Below, in pieces: positions 25,865 to 34,392 of a DNA stretch of 64,000 nt. Source of the stretch: Phormidium tenue FACHB-1052 (GTDB lineage: Bacteria > Cyanobacteriota > Cyanobacteriia > Phormidesmidales > Phormidesmidaceae). The notes below the pieces were generated by a model. That model had not been told where the DNA came from, did not search any database, and worked only from the letters and a program-made list of their open reading frames with translations. The position numbers and the translations under genes were made by a program. The stretch's first letter is position 1. Each line of letters starts with the position of its first letter. The stretch lies in the NCBI RefSeq assembly GCF_014696675.1, contig NZ_JACJQN010000019.1, positions 1-64,000 on the forward strand, read 5' to 3'.

Positions 25865-26263
25865 ATGACTGACCCCCTTAGCCCCATTATGCTGCCGCCG
25901 CCAGAGGATGCTCAACAGGAGGGGCAGTGGCTCAAGGCCGCGTTGTTGACCTGGCTGAATGCAGAATATTTGCCCGAGCCAGCCAATCGCAAAATCGCCG
26001 ATCGCGTTTCCCAGGTGTTTGTGCGTCAGCGCATGGAGGGCGAAAACGATGTCGGCTCGCTCGTGATGGCGATCTTGACTGAGCTGCAAGCCTATGATTT
26101 TTCTGACAGTTTCTACGGCGAGTTTACTGTCGCAAACGCCGTGGGCGATCTGCTTTTCGACAGCTTGGGGATCGATCGCTGCTGCGGTCGATCCACCACC
26201 CTGGAGGCCAGCCGCGTGGGCAGGCTATCCGATGGCGGCGATGCCGAGAGCGATATCCCCTAA
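25865..26263 (+). CDS. Conserved hypothetical protein
   Basis: A 132-residue protein from the ATG at 25865 (MTDPLSPIMLPPPEDAQQEG). The conserved-looking core is WLNAEYLPEPANRKIADRVSQVFVRQRMEGENDVGSLVMAILTELQAYDFSDSFYGEFTVANAVGDLL, predicted helical and soluble; the C-terminal 25 residues, including CCGRSTT, look variable. No domain is recognised. An in-frame ORF start at 25823 would add 14 residues lacking similarity to anything. The gene lies between aat (divergent) and a Uma2 gene 30 bases downstream in the same direction, possibly cotranscribed. Confidence 0.75.
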   Translation: MTDPLSPIMLPPPEDAQQEGQWLKAALLTWLNAEYLPEPANRKIADRVSQVFVRQRMEGENDVGSLVMAILTELQAYDFSDSFYGEFTVANAVGDLLFDSLGIDRCCGRSTTLEASRVGRLSDGGDAESDIP

Positions 26264-26293
26264 CCTACAGCGATCAGCCGTTATTCTAGGGCT

Positions 26294-26869
26294 ATGACTT
26301 CACTGACCCTAACCCTCGACCCAGTGGTGCGGCTCACCCGCGAACAGTTCTATGCGCTGTGCGAAGTCAACCACGACATTCGCCTCGAACGCAGCAGTAC
26401 AGGAGATTTAATTCTCATGCCACCGACAGGCTGGGAGTCTGGTAAGCGCAACGCAGACTTGACGACAAATTTGAATGTTTGGAATCGTCAAGCTCGGTTG
26501 GGCATCGTGTTTGACTCTTCCACTGGGTTCTCGCTCCCCAATGGGGCCGATCGCTCGCCCGATGTCGCCTGGGTAGCAAAAGCCCGCATCGAAGCCCTGG
26601 CCCCCGACCCCGCCCGGTTTTTACCCCTGGCTCCCGATTTTGTGGTCGAGCTGCGATCGGCGACGGATAAACTGGCCACCCTTCAGCACAAGATGTCTGA
26701 ATACCGCGATTGCGGTGTGCGGCTAGGGTGGCTAATCGATCCCCAGGAAAAACGGGTGGAAATCTATCGCCTGGGTCGCCCTACAGAATATCTGAGCCAG
26801 CCAGAACAGCTTTCTGGGAAAGAGGTTCTGCCCGGTTTTGTTCTAGTGATGGCCGAGATTTGGGGGTAG
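26294..26869 (+). CDS. Uma2-family (DUF820) putative endonuclease
   Basis: 191-residue Uma2 protein of the common cyanobacterial type: N-terminal helix TREQFYALCEVNHDIRLERSSTGDLILMPPT, then DRSPDVAWVAKARI with the catalytic Asp, APDFVVELRSATDKLATLQHKMSEYRDCG with E and K, and GWLIDPQEKRVEIYR. PD-(D/E)XK core intact by eye. Function unproven; in cyanobacteria these genes are scattered in many copies. It differs from the copy at 10249, so the two are separate family members. A strong bidirectional terminator follows. Confidence 0.9.
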   Translation: MTSLTLTLDPVVRLTREQFYALCEVNHDIRLERSSTGDLILMPPTGWESGKRNADLTTNLNVWNRQARLGIVFDSSTGFSLPNGADRSPDVAWVAKARIEALAPDPARFLPLAPDFVVELRSATDKLATLQHKMSEYRDCGVRLGWLIDPQEKRVEIYRLGRPTEYLSQPEQLSGKEVLPGFVLVMAEIWG

Positions 26870-26898
26870 GTAGGTGCGCGATCTCCAGAAACTCCCAA

Positions 26899-26935
26899 TC
26901 AAAAGGGGATTGAGCATTGCTCAATCCCCTTTTGA
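26899..26935. terminator. Bidirectional terminator between Uma2 gene and rpsN
   Basis: A perfect 17-bp stem, TCAAAAGGGGATTGAGC (26899-26915) and GCTCAATCCCCTTTTGA (26919-26935), with a 3-base loop and A/T runs at both edges. It serves the convergent Uma2 and rpsN genes. Confidence 0.92.
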
Positions 26936-26995
26936 AGAACAGTTCTAAAGCTCTTTGCAGAAACCTTAGGTGGGTTCAAAAAGCGAAAATTTATC

Positions 26996-27298
26996 TTACC
27001 AGCTCGACTTGACAACCCCAGGCAGCAAACCTTGGTGAGCCATCTCGCGCAGCTTGTTGCGGCAGAGGCCAAAGTCGCGATAGTAGCCACGAGGGCGACC
27101 GGTCATCCAGCAGCGATTGTGCAGGCGAGTCGGCGCGCTGTTGCGGGGAAGTTGCTGAATTTTGCGGTGGATTGCCACCTTTTCTTGCTGGTTGGCAGCT
27201 TTGTCAAACTCTTCTAGCAGGGCCTCACGCTTCTTGGCGTATTGCGCTACAATCTTTTCCCGCTTGCGCTCCCGCGCAATCATGCTTTTCTTAGCCAT
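26996..27298 (-). CDS. rpsN: 30S ribosomal protein S14
   Basis: Primary 16S rRNA-binding protein of the small-subunit head, 100 residues. It starts [20 protein letters not shown] and ends [40 protein letters not shown], the classic S14 signature. This is the zinc-free long form: only two cysteines are present and no CxxC pairs. As in other cyanobacteria it is not in the S10/spc cluster but stands alone. Confidence 0.98.
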   Translation of the reverse strand: MAKKSMIARERKREKIVAQYAKKREALLEEFDKAANQQEKVAIHRKIQQLPRNSAPTRLHNRCWMTGRPRGYYRDFGLCRNKLREMAHQGLLPGVVKSSW

Positions 27299-27548
27299 TT
27301 GGTTTCTCTAGCCGTAAGACCTTTTTATCACAGACACAGTCTACTACTATACGCGACTCAACCTAGGAGAGTAAACCCCGACGCCCATTTTTCTTTCTGG
27401 CCTTGAATAGCTTTCCCTATGGAGAGTTTTGCGAACGACTCGGCGCAGTGACGAGTTCGGTTTTCTGCCCTCGGAATGGCTTCAGTACCCGACTACATTG
27501 GGATGAGAGCTATTTTATTGTCAAGAGAGTTATTTGGCAGGAGTAACG

Positions 27549-27620
27549 ATGACAAGCTTGATCACCTGGATTTTCTTTGCCTGGGCCATTGGCATTATTG
27601 TGGTGCAGTTCATCAGCTAG
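27549..27620 (+). CDS. 23-residue single-span membrane peptide
   Basis: ATG to TAG gives MTSLITWIFFAWAIGIIVVQ followed by FIS: one hydrophobic helix of about 19 residues with two Trp. AGGAG lies about eight bases upstream of the ATG, a strong ribosome-binding site that supports translation. It ends 24 bases before the DUF362 gene, which has no obvious RBS of its own, so translational coupling is possible. The size resembles photosystem, cytochrome b6f or oxidase accessory peptides, but the sequence matches none that I know (PetN, PetL, PsaM, PsbN, Psb30). Confidence 0.55.
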   Translation: MTSLITWIFFAWAIGIIVVQFIS

Positions 27621-27643
27621 CACCTGTGTTGTAGGGCAACCCT

Positions 27644-28420
27644 ATGTCTGTTTTAGCCTCGGTGGTGGCGACTCCCAGCGATCGCTTCTGCTACATTCCT
27701 CCCGCTGCGGCCCAGCAAGCCCAGCGAATCCTAGTTAAACCCAATCTCGGCTATCCCGTCGGGCCACCCGCCACCGTCAGTATGGCGGTGTTATCAGAAG
27801 TTATCCGAGGGCTTCAGGAACACAGTCCTAGCGCTGAAATTTTTATTGTGGAAGGGGTTTGCTCTAAGGTCGCCTTCGACACCATCATGGCTCAGATTGG
27901 CGTCCACCAGCTTTTGTCGGAAGGCATTCAGCTCCTCAACGCTGATGAGCTAGAGCTAGCCGAATACCCCAACCGCTCCCCCAGCCCAGTGCGGTTCAAA
28001 ACCATGTGGGCACCCAAACTGCTGCAAGAGGTCGATTGCTGCCTCTCGGTCAGCGCCTTCAAGCGCACCCAGCTCAAAGGGTCGCCGTTGATTTCGGCTT
28101 CCCTAAAAAACCTTTATGGCCTCTTTCCCAGAGCAAAGTATAAAGCCCGCAGTGCCAGCTCGCGTGGGCAGCTCCACCGTCCGTCGGTGCCCCTGGTGTT
28201 GCAGGACGTCTACTACACCCTGGGCCACTTCTTCGCCGGTGGAGTAGTGGACTGTACCGAAAAATTTGTCAGCCGCGACTGGCAGCCCGATCGCGGCAAC
28301 GGCATCCCCATCGGCCAAGTGATTTACGGCAACGACCTGCTGGTGGTAGATAGAACCGCCTGCCAGGTGGGGCAAGAAGACATCCCAGACTACATCACTG
28401 CCCTGGAGAGTCAGCGCTAG
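27644..28420 (+). CDS. DUF362 domain-containing protein
   Basis: 258 residues, beginning MSVLASVVATPSDRFCYIPP, with the DUF362 core ILVKPNLGYPVGPPATVSMAVLSEVIRG, IFIVEGVCSKVAFDTIM, LPDLLKEADxxVS-like LQEVDCCLSVSAFKRTQLKGSPLISASLKNLYGLFPRAKY. DUF362 proteins occur as stand-alone or ferredoxin-fused forms; no Fe-S cysteine cluster is seen here. Function unknown, presumed cytosolic. It follows the 23-residue peptide gene in the same direction and converges with the Cys-repeat gene, whose stop is two bases away. Confidence 0.85.
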   Translation: MSVLASVVATPSDRFCYIPPAAAQQAQRILVKPNLGYPVGPPATVSMAVLSEVIRGLQEHSPSAEIFIVEGVCSKVAFDTIMAQIGVHQLLSEGIQLLNADELELAEYPNRSPSPVRFKTMWAPKLLQEVDCCLSVSAFKRTQLKGSPLISASLKNLYGLFPRAKYKARSASSRGQLHRPSVPLVLQDVYYTLGHFFAGGVVDCTEKFVSRDWQPDRGNGIPIGQVIYGNDLLVVDRTACQVGQEDIPDYITALESQR

Positions 28421-28422
28421 AG

Positions 28423-28947
28423 CTAGCGAGAAAAAATGAAGGTGGGAACGACATCCTCTGGGCGGTAGCCAGCGGCAATGCACTGGCTCATGGAGTCGGT
28501 CACGGCGAGGCTAGCGGCGGTAGCCACACCCACAACACAGTCAGAAAACCGCACGGGCAGCACGCTGCGGCGACAGTTATTCAGCACGGCGGTGGAGTTG
28601 GCAACCTCTAGACCCTGGTGAATGTCACTGACGCAGGTGGCCAGCTCTTGGGGGCGGCGATCGCTCTGGCAAGCCACTAGCGCCTGCTCGGCATCGACTT
28701 CAGCAACACCGATGACATCAACAGTGCAGCTAGCCAGATCGACGGGGTGTAAGGCTTGACCGCAGGCTCCAGCAGCGGCAGGCCCGGCAATGCCCGCCCC
28801 AATTAGGCGGCTAGCGCAGGCTTCAAAATCGTTGGCGATCGCTGGTGGGGCGGAGAGTATCACCATGGAAGTCGTCAGCCCTGTGATCACAGCAAACGGT
28901 ATTGCAAGGCACTGGCGATGGGTAATAGAAGCTAGAAAATGAACCAT
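28423..28947 (-). CDS. Secreted protein with four Cys-x17-19-Cys / x11 repeats
   Basis: 174 residues with an N-terminal signal peptide ending near AIANDFEAC (about residue 38). The mature part has eight cysteines in strict rhythm: C-x17-C-x11-C-x18-C-x11-C-x19-C-x11-C-x18-C. The three x11 linkers share a pattern (HPVDLAS, RRPQELAT, LPVRFSD) and a fourth copy (YRPEDVV) follows the last Cys. The repeat of about 31 residues is best read as four helical hairpins, each possibly closed by a disulfide. I know no named family with this spacing. Periplasmic or extracellular; function unknown. Confidence 0.8.
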   Translation of the reverse strand: MVHFLASITHRQCLAIPFAVITGLTTSMVILSAPPAIANDFEACASRLIGAGIAGPAAAGACGQALHPVDLASCTVDVIGVAEVDAEQALVACQSDRRPQELATCVSDIHQGLEVANSTAVLNNCRRSVLPVRFSDCVVGVATAASLAVTDSMSQCIAAGYRPEDVVPTFIFSR

Positions 28948-29163
28948 AACAGAACGTTAAAGGTTATATCGCTTGGTTAACGGGCGCAATTAGCGGTTAC
29001 AGTCTGTTGATCAATTAATTACAGAGGATTAGTCCTCTAGATTAGCCTGGGCAGCACTGGCTTTAACCAATGCTTGCCCTCCTCAATGTTTCTGGTCGTT
29101 GAATCTTCTACAGTGAAGAGTAGCAGGAAAAACTCAATTTCGTGACGCAGAGGTTAAGGCAGT

Positions 29164-31071
29164 ATGCACCTGAGTGACGTAACTCACCCCAATCAACTCC
29201 ACGGTCTATCCATTCGCCAGCTCGAAGACGTGGCCCGCCAGATTCGCGAAAAGCACTTGGAAACCGTGGCGGCGAGCGGGGGGCACTTAGGCCCAGGGCT
29301 AGGGGTCGTGGAGCTAACTCTGGCTCTGTATCAGACCCTCGACCTCGATCGCGACAAAGTCACCTGGGATGTGGGCCACCAGGCCTACCCCCACAAGCTG
29401 ATTACCGGTCGCTACCACGACTTTCACACCCTGCGCCAAAAGGACGGCGTGGCGGGCTACCTCAAGCGCAGCGAGAGCAAGTTTGACCACTTTGGCGCGG
29501 GTCATGCCTCCACCAGTATTTCGGCGGCGCTGGGTATGGCCCTGGCCCGCGACCTGAGCGGTGATAACTACAAGGTGGCCGCCATCATCGGCGACGGTGC
29601 GCTCACCGGGGGGATGGCGCTGGAAGCTATCAACCACGCCGGGCACCTGCCCCACACCAACCTGCTGGTGGTGCTCAACGACAACGAAATGTCGATCTCG
29701 CCCAACGTGGGGGCGATCCCGCGCTACCTCAACAAAATGCGCCTCAGCCCGCCAGTGCAGTTTCTCACCGACAACCTCGAAGAGCAGTTCAAGCACCTGC
29801 CTTTCGTCGGTGAATCGCTGTCGCCAGAACTCGATCGCGTCAAGGAAGGCATGAAGCGCCTGGCGGTGCCCAAGGTGGGGGCCGTGTTTGAGGAGCTGGG
29901 CTTTACCTACATGGGGCCGGTGGATGGCCACAACCTGCAAGAGCTGATCGCCACCTTCAAAGAAGCTCACAAGCACACCGGCCCCGTGCTGGTGCATGTG
30001 GCGACTACCAAGGGCAAGGGCTATGCGATCGCCGAAAAAGACCAGGTTGGCTACCACGCTCAGTCGCCCTTTAACCTCTCTACCGGCAAGGGCATTCCTT
30101 CCACCAAGCCCAAACCCCCCAGCTACTCGAAGGTGTTCGCCGAAACCCTGATCAAATTAGCTGAAGACAACCCCAAAATTGTCGGCATCACCGCCGCCAT
30201 GGCCACAGGTACCGGGTTAGATAAGCTCCAGCAGGCGCTGCCCAAGCAGTACATCGACGTGGGCATTGCCGAACAGCACGCCATCACCCTGGCGGCTGGT
30301 ATGGCCTGCGAAGGCATGCGCCCTGTCGCGGCCATCTACTCCACCTTCCTGCAGCGCGGCTTCGACCAGATTGTCCACGACGTCTGCATTCAAAAGCTGC
30401 CGGTGTTCTTCTGCCTCGACCGAGCGGGCATTGTCGGGGCCGATGGGCCAACCCACCAGGGGCTCTACGACATCGCTTACCTGCGCTGCATTCCTAACAT
30501 CGTGCTGATGGCCCCCAAAGACGAGGCCGAGATGCAGCGGATGATGGTGACCGGGATTGACTATAAAGCGGGTGCGATCGCTATGCGCTATCCCCGAGGC
30601 AGTGGCTACGGTGCTCCCTTAATGGAAGAGGGCTGGGAGCCGCTGCCCATTGGTGAAGCGGAGGTGCTGCGCCAGGGTGACGACGTACTGCTGCTGGGCT
30701 ACGGCTCGATGGTGTACCCCGCCATGCAAACCGCTGAAATCCTCAGTGAGCATGGCATTGAGGCTACTGTGGTCAACGCCCGCTTTGCCAAACCCCTTGA
30801 CGAGGCGCTGATTTTGCCCCTGGCTCGAGAAATTGGCAAGATCGTCACCCTCGAAGAGGGCTGCCTAATGGGCGGCTTTGGTTCCGCCGTGGCCGAGTCG
30901 ATTTTGGATGCCCAGGTGCCTGCCTCGGTGCTGCGCATCGGCGTGCCCGACGTGCTGGTGGATCATGCCTCCCCCGACCAGTCGAAGGCGGCGCTGGGGT
31001 TGACCCCACCCCAGATGGCTGAGCGCATTCTCGCCACCTACCAGGTCGAAAAACCCGTCCTGGTTCGGTAA
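29164..31071 (+). CDS. dxs: 1-deoxy-D-xylulose-5-phosphate synthase
   Basis: First step of the MEP isoprenoid pathway: pyruvate plus glyceraldehyde 3-phosphate to DXP, using thiamine diphosphate. 635 residues, transketolase-like. Readable blocks: [15 protein letters not shown] (His near 80), the ThDP/Mg motif [45 protein letters not shown] with the catalytic Glu, and [15 protein letters not shown]. The C-terminal third is the transketolase C domain. In cyanobacteria the products feed chlorophyll phytyl tails, carotenoids and plastoquinone. Start at 29164 with AAGG upstream. Monocistronic. Confidence 0.98.
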   Translation: MHLSDVTHPNQLHGLSIRQLEDVARQIREKHLETVAASGGHLGPGLGVVELTLALYQTLDLDRDKVTWDVGHQAYPHKLITGRYHDFHTLRQKDGVAGYLKRSESKFDHFGAGHASTSISAALGMALARDLSGDNYKVAAIIGDGALTGGMALEAINHAGHLPHTNLLVVLNDNEMSISPNVGAIPRYLNKMRLSPPVQFLTDNLEEQFKHLPFVGESLSPELDRVKEGMKRLAVPKVGAVFEELGFTYMGPVDGHNLQELIATFKEAHKHTGPVLVHVATTKGKGYAIAEKDQVGYHAQSPFNLSTGKGIPSTKPKPPSYSKVFAETLIKLAEDNPKIVGITAAMATGTGLDKLQQALPKQYIDVGIAEQHAITLAAGMACEGMRPVAAIYSTFLQRGFDQIVHDVCIQKLPVFFCLDRAGIVGADGPTHQGLYDIAYLRCIPNIVLMAPKDEAEMQRMMVTGIDYKAGAIAMRYPRGSGYGAPLMEEGWEPLPIGEAEVLRQGDDVLLLGYGSMVYPAMQTAEILSEHGIEATVVNARFAKPLDEALILPLAREIGKIVTLEEGCLMGGFGSAVAESILDAQVPASVLRIGVPDVLVDHASPDQSKAALGLTPPQMAERILATYQVEKPVLVR

Positions 31072-31084
31072 ACTGCCCAACATT

Positions 31085-31113
31085 GTCCCTCAGTGAGTCA
31101 CTCACTGGGGGAC
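31085..31113. terminator. Hairpin between convergent dxs and exbD
   Basis: GTCCCTCAGTGAGT (31085-31098) and ACTCACTGGGGGAC (31100-31113) pair over 14 positions with one G-T wobble. There is no clear T-run, so termination efficiency is uncertain. Confidence 0.6.
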
Positions 31114-31132
31114 GATGCTTTGTGCTGATTTA

Positions 31133-31543
31133 TTATTCGATCGCTAGGGAAACCTGAGCACCGCCCACGGCTCGCATGGGTCCCAGCACTTCAACAATTT
31201 GCTGATAGCTCAACTGATAGTCGGCTTTCAAGACAATAACGCCCTTCGGATCTTCAGCGAGATACTGCTGAATTTGCTGAGCCATGGTGGCTGAATCAAC
31301 GGGCTGCCCCGCCAAGTAAAGCTGCTCTTGTTGATCTAGCTCAACGATCAGCGGGTCTGGTTGGCCAACGGCACTACCGCCCGATTCGGTTGAGGGCAGC
31401 TGAACATCGACCGCCTGCTGATTAAACTCAGCCGTCATCGAAATAATGATGAAAAATACCAGGATCGTCATCAAGACGTCCATCATGGGCACGAGGTTGA
31501 CCTCGGGCAAATCACGCTTGTCAGATTTAGCCTTAAACCGCAT
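31133..31543 (-). CDS. ExbD/TolR-family biopolymer transport protein
   Basis: 136 residues: a short cytosolic N-terminus (MRFKAKSDKRDLPEVNLVPMMDVLMT), one membrane helix (about 22-44) carrying the conserved Asp at D22 that ExbD/TolR use for proton coupling, and a periplasmic domain (LPSTESGG... GVIVLKADYQLSYQQIVEVLGPMRAVGGAQVSLAIE). With an ExbB/TolQ partner it forms a proton-driven motor energising TonB or Tol functions. No exbB lies beside it, which is unusual; the partner must be elsewhere. Confidence 0.92.
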   Translation of the reverse strand: MRFKAKSDKRDLPEVNLVPMMDVLMTILVFFIIISMTAEFNQQAVDVQLPSTESGGSAVGQPDPLIVELDQQEQLYLAGQPVDSATMAQQIQQYLAEDPKGVIVLKADYQLSYQQIVEVLGPMRAVGGAQVSLAIE

Positions 31544-31709
31544 GGAATGTCCTTCAGGCGTTATTGAAAGAGTAAACGAGTCAAGTCAACTCCAATCCTG
31601 ACCGCTTCATCATAGCAATCCTTTAGCTGCCCCAAGGCTGCCTCTAGCCGTGCTCAGTCCTGGCGATCGAGCCAGCCCTACAGGACTTTCTGCTCGATAG
31701 TTCCATGCT

Positions 31710-32174
31710 CTAGGACTCAACCGGGTCGCAGCGAATTTCTACCATAAAGCCGTCGGGGTCGTAAAAGTAGACGCCGCGCCCGGTGGGTCGGGTGACGGGG
31801 CCATGGGCGATCGCCACCCCATTCACCTCCAGCACCGCCAAGGCCTGATCGAACTGCGCGGGGTCAATATCAAAGGCCAGATGGTAGGCCCGGGTAAAGG
31901 ATTTCTCGGGGTCGGGGTCGGGAGGTTCCAAATCGGGGGCTCCAAACAAATCGAGAATCAGGCCATCAGGGGTGACAAAGTTGGCGACCTTGCCCGTAGC
32001 TACCAGTTCTTTGAGCGTGTCGTCCACCTCATCCCCGGTTAACTCCTTGAGGCCCAGCAGTCCGCTGTAGAAGCGCCGCGAGGCATCCATATCCTTTACA
32101 TTCAGCGCCAGGTGGTGAATGCGGCGCAGTTGACCGGGTAGCAAGGCGGCTAACGTTGCAGGGCTGGTGCTCAT
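31710..32174 (-). CDS. VOC-family (glyoxalase/bleomycin-resistance-like) protein
   Basis: Single VOC domain of 154 residues with paired beta-alpha-beta-beta-beta units. HHLALNVKDMDASRRFYSGLLGLKEL begins the first half (His ligand) and AYHLAFDIDPAQFDQALAVL the second; the end RGVYFYDPDGFMVEIRCDP gives the last metal-ligand Glu. Likely a metal-dependent lyase, isomerase or dioxygenase of unknown substrate. Divergent from the RluA-like gene with 27 bases between starts, so the promoters must overlap or be leaderless. Confidence 0.9.
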   Translation of the reverse strand: MSTSPATLAALLPGQLRRIHHLALNVKDMDASRRFYSGLLGLKELTGDEVDDTLKELVATGKVANFVTPDGLILDLFGAPDLEPPDPDPEKSFTRAYHLAFDIDPAQFDQALAVLEVNGVAIAHGPVTRPTGRGVYFYDPDGFMVEIRCDPVES

Positions 32175-32201
32175 AGAACGCGTCCGAGAAAAGAGCGAAT
32201 T

Positions 32202-33179
32202 ATGATGGATTATAGAACTCCTACCGCGCTCAGTCTCTCAGCCATCGCCGACCAAACCCTCGAACTCACCGTCACTGTCCCCGACCCGGATCGGCTCGAT
32301 CGCTGGCTGACCGCCAATGTGGACGAACTCTCCCGCAACCGCGTCCAAAAGCTGATCGATTGGGAACATGTGCAGATCAACGGGCAGCTCTGCACCAACA
32401 AGAAAACGGCGGTGCAGGTGGGCGATCGCATTCGTCTCACCATCCCCGCACCCCGCCCGCTGGAGCTAACGGCTGAGGCTATTCCCCTCGACATCCTCTA
32501 CGAAGACGAGCATTTAATTATTCTCAACAAGCCCGCTGGACTGGTAGTGCATCCCGCCCCTGGCAACCTGAGCGGCACCCTGGTCAACGCTATACTGGCC
32601 CACTGCGGCGACCAGCTGTTGGGCATTGGCGGCGTGCAGCGCCCCGGCATTGTGCACCGGCTCGACAAAGACACCACTGGGGCGATCGTGGTGGCCAAAA
32701 CCGATCTGGCCCACAGCGACCTGCAAGCTCAGATGAAGGCCAAAACCGCCCGCCGCGAATACCTGGGTCTGGTCTACGGCGCGCCCAAAACTAACTCTGG
32801 CACCATTGATGCGCCCCTGGGTCGCCACCCCGCCGATCGCAAAAAGCATGCTGTCGTTCCCCTAGACAAAGGCCGCACCGCCGTTACCCACTGGCAGGTG
32901 GAAGAACGCTTGGGCAATTTCTCGCTGCTGCGCTTTCGTCTAGAAACCGGGCGCACCCACCAGATTCGCGTCCACAGCGCTCACATGGGCCATCCCATTG
33001 TTGGCGATCCCACCTACGGCACAGGGCGCGATGTGGGAGTGAATCTGCCCGGTCAGGCGCTCCATGCCGAGCGACTAGAGCTGCGCCATCCAGCGACGGG
33101 GGAGACAGTGGTGGCGATCGCCCCCCTGCCTGAGCACTTTCTCAAGTTGTTGACTGTGCTCAGGAGCCGGTCGGTTTAG
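32202..33179 (+). CDS. RluA-family pseudouridine synthase (RluD-like)
   Basis: Isomerises uridine to pseudouridine in rRNA. 325 residues: N-terminal S4 domain (LDRWLTANVDELSRNRVQKLIDWEHVQINGQ, near residues 31-75), then the catalytic domain with VIVNKPAGLVVHPAPGN-like LIILNKPAGLVVHPAPGN and the signature GIVHRLDKDTTG containing the catalytic Asp. RTHQIRVHSAHMGHPIVGDPTYG follows. The S4-plus-RluA layout matches RluD (E. coli 23S positions 1911/1915/1917), though the exact target cannot be proven here. Cytosolic. Confidence 0.93.
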   Translation: MMDYRTPTALSLSAIADQTLELTVTVPDPDRLDRWLTANVDELSRNRVQKLIDWEHVQINGQLCTNKKTAVQVGDRIRLTIPAPRPLELTAEAIPLDILYEDEHLIILNKPAGLVVHPAPGNLSGTLVNAILAHCGDQLLGIGGVQRPGIVHRLDKDTTGAIVVAKTDLAHSDLQAQMKAKTARREYLGLVYGAPKTNSGTIDAPLGRHPADRKKHAVVPLDKGRTAVTHWQVEERLGNFSLLRFRLETGRTHQIRVHSAHMGHPIVGDPTYGTGRDVGVNLPGQALHAERLELRHPATGETVVAIAPLPEHFLKLLTVLRSRSV

Positions 33180-33338
33180 AAAAGTAAATCGGTGAGTTGG
33201 CGTTAGCGGCAATTACAGATACAGAACATTTCATGGGCAACAGTGTGGCATCGGTCACAATGGAGTTAAGTGTTGGTCAAGCTAGCCCAACCAGCGGCTC
33301 ACCGTAGGCTGCCTAAACCATAATCGAGTCGGTCTAGG

Positions 33339-33368
33339 GCAGCCCGACTGCGATCGCAGTCGGGCTGC
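33339..33368. terminator. 30-bp perfect palindrome centred on HIP1
   Basis: A 15-bp arm (GCAGCCCGACTGCGA) is followed directly by its exact complement; the centre at 33350-33357 is GCGATCGC, the HIP1 octamer. It lies between the RluA-like gene and the next gene on the same strand. It could end the first transcript, but no T-run follows. Confidence 0.6.
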
Positions 33369-33403
33369 TACCAAGTTCTGACAGTTACCCTCCCCCAGTT
33401 GTC

Positions 33404-34351
33404 ATGGCTATGCGTCCCCTCCTGTCTCAGCCGCTACGCCCTTTGGGCCATGCTTCAGAACACAACAGCCTAGGCCGTTTGGGTCAGAGGCTCGCCTTTG
33501 CGATCGGGTTCATAGCCACCACCGCGTTGGGAACGGCTACAGCCAGCCTCCTCTGGGCGGCACCAGAACCACCGTCTGTCACCCAAGACCTTCAGGGTAA
33601 GCAAGACGCTGCACCCAGTTCGCCGCCCCTACCAGCCCTGCTTCCCGAACCCATCATTCCGGAGGCAACGGGCATTATCGGCCTTACCCCAGCCCCCAAT
33701 GATGCTGTTGGAGTAGGGCATCTGCGCCCCATCAACCGGCTCTCAGCCAATGCCATGGACACCCTCTCGGGTGCTAGCTGGCTGCGAGATGTAGCCCTCC
33801 CCATTTATCCCAGCCCAGACAGTGCCCACTGGGGATGGCTGATCAACGGCTGGCTCGTGCCTAACGACGCAGCCCCCCTGGCCATTGGCCGCGATGCGGC
33901 ATTCTCCATGGTGCAAACCGAGCAGCAGATCTACACCTTTCCGGTCTTAGAAATTCGCCCCGACGGCTGGTTTCGTTTTCAATACACCTCAGCCGGAGCC
34001 GCCTGGGCCCACACCTCCCACCTGGAGCTAGGCACCCTCTCTCTCACCGTTGAGACTTGGGAGGCATCTATGCAAGATGCCTCTCGGGTTGAGTTTCGGC
34101 GACCGGGATTGGCCCAACCCATGCGATTGGCTCCCAACGGTACTGCCCCACTTCAGGCCCTGGTGGGGTCGAACAGCATTATTCAACCCCTCGATCTCGA
34201 AGGCGACTGGCTGCGGGTGCGGGTCACTCAACCAGCCCAAGGATGTACCCCGCTGCCCGGCTCTAGTATCTCAGAGGGCTGGGTGCGCTGGCGCAGCGAC
34301 GCCGATATTCCCCTGATTTGGTTTTCATCAACCGCATGCCCTGAGGAATGA
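33404..34351 (+). CDS. Hypothetical exported protein with SH3-like repeats
   Basis: 315 residues; I do not recognise a specific family. The N-terminus has a long positively charged leader and a hydrophobic stretch (LGQRLAFAIGFIATTALGTATASLLWA, about 28-55) that may be a late signal or anchor, then a proline-rich linker. Two segments resemble bacterial SH3-like modules: about 130-200 (WGWLINGWLVPNDA, QQIYTFPVLEIRPDGWFRFQY) and 220-310 (EWxRLRVTQPAQGCTPLPGSSISEGWVRWRSD), with a Cys pair near the end. Presumably periplasmic, perhaps a cell-wall binding protein. Confidence 0.78.
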   Translation: MAMRPLLSQPLRPLGHASEHNSLGRLGQRLAFAIGFIATTALGTATASLLWAAPEPPSVTQDLQGKQDAAPSSPPLPALLPEPIIPEATGIIGLTPAPNDAVGVGHLRPINRLSANAMDTLSGASWLRDVALPIYPSPDSAHWGWLINGWLVPNDAAPLAIGRDAAFSMVQTEQQIYTFPVLEIRPDGWFRFQYTSAGAAWAHTSHLELGTLSLTVETWEASMQDASRVEFRRPGLAQPMRLAPNGTAPLQALVGSNSIIQPLDLEGDWLRVRVTQPAQGCTPLPGSSISEGWVRWRSDADIPLIWFSSTACPEE

Positions 34352-34392
34352 GAGGCCAATGAGGGCAAGCTACCATCATTTACCCTGGCAAG

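Noticed and set aside
29023-29038. Small hairpin AGAGGA-TTAG-TCCTCT upstream of dxs
   Set aside because: Only 6 bp with a 4-base loop, 130 bases from the start; no riboswitch-like context.
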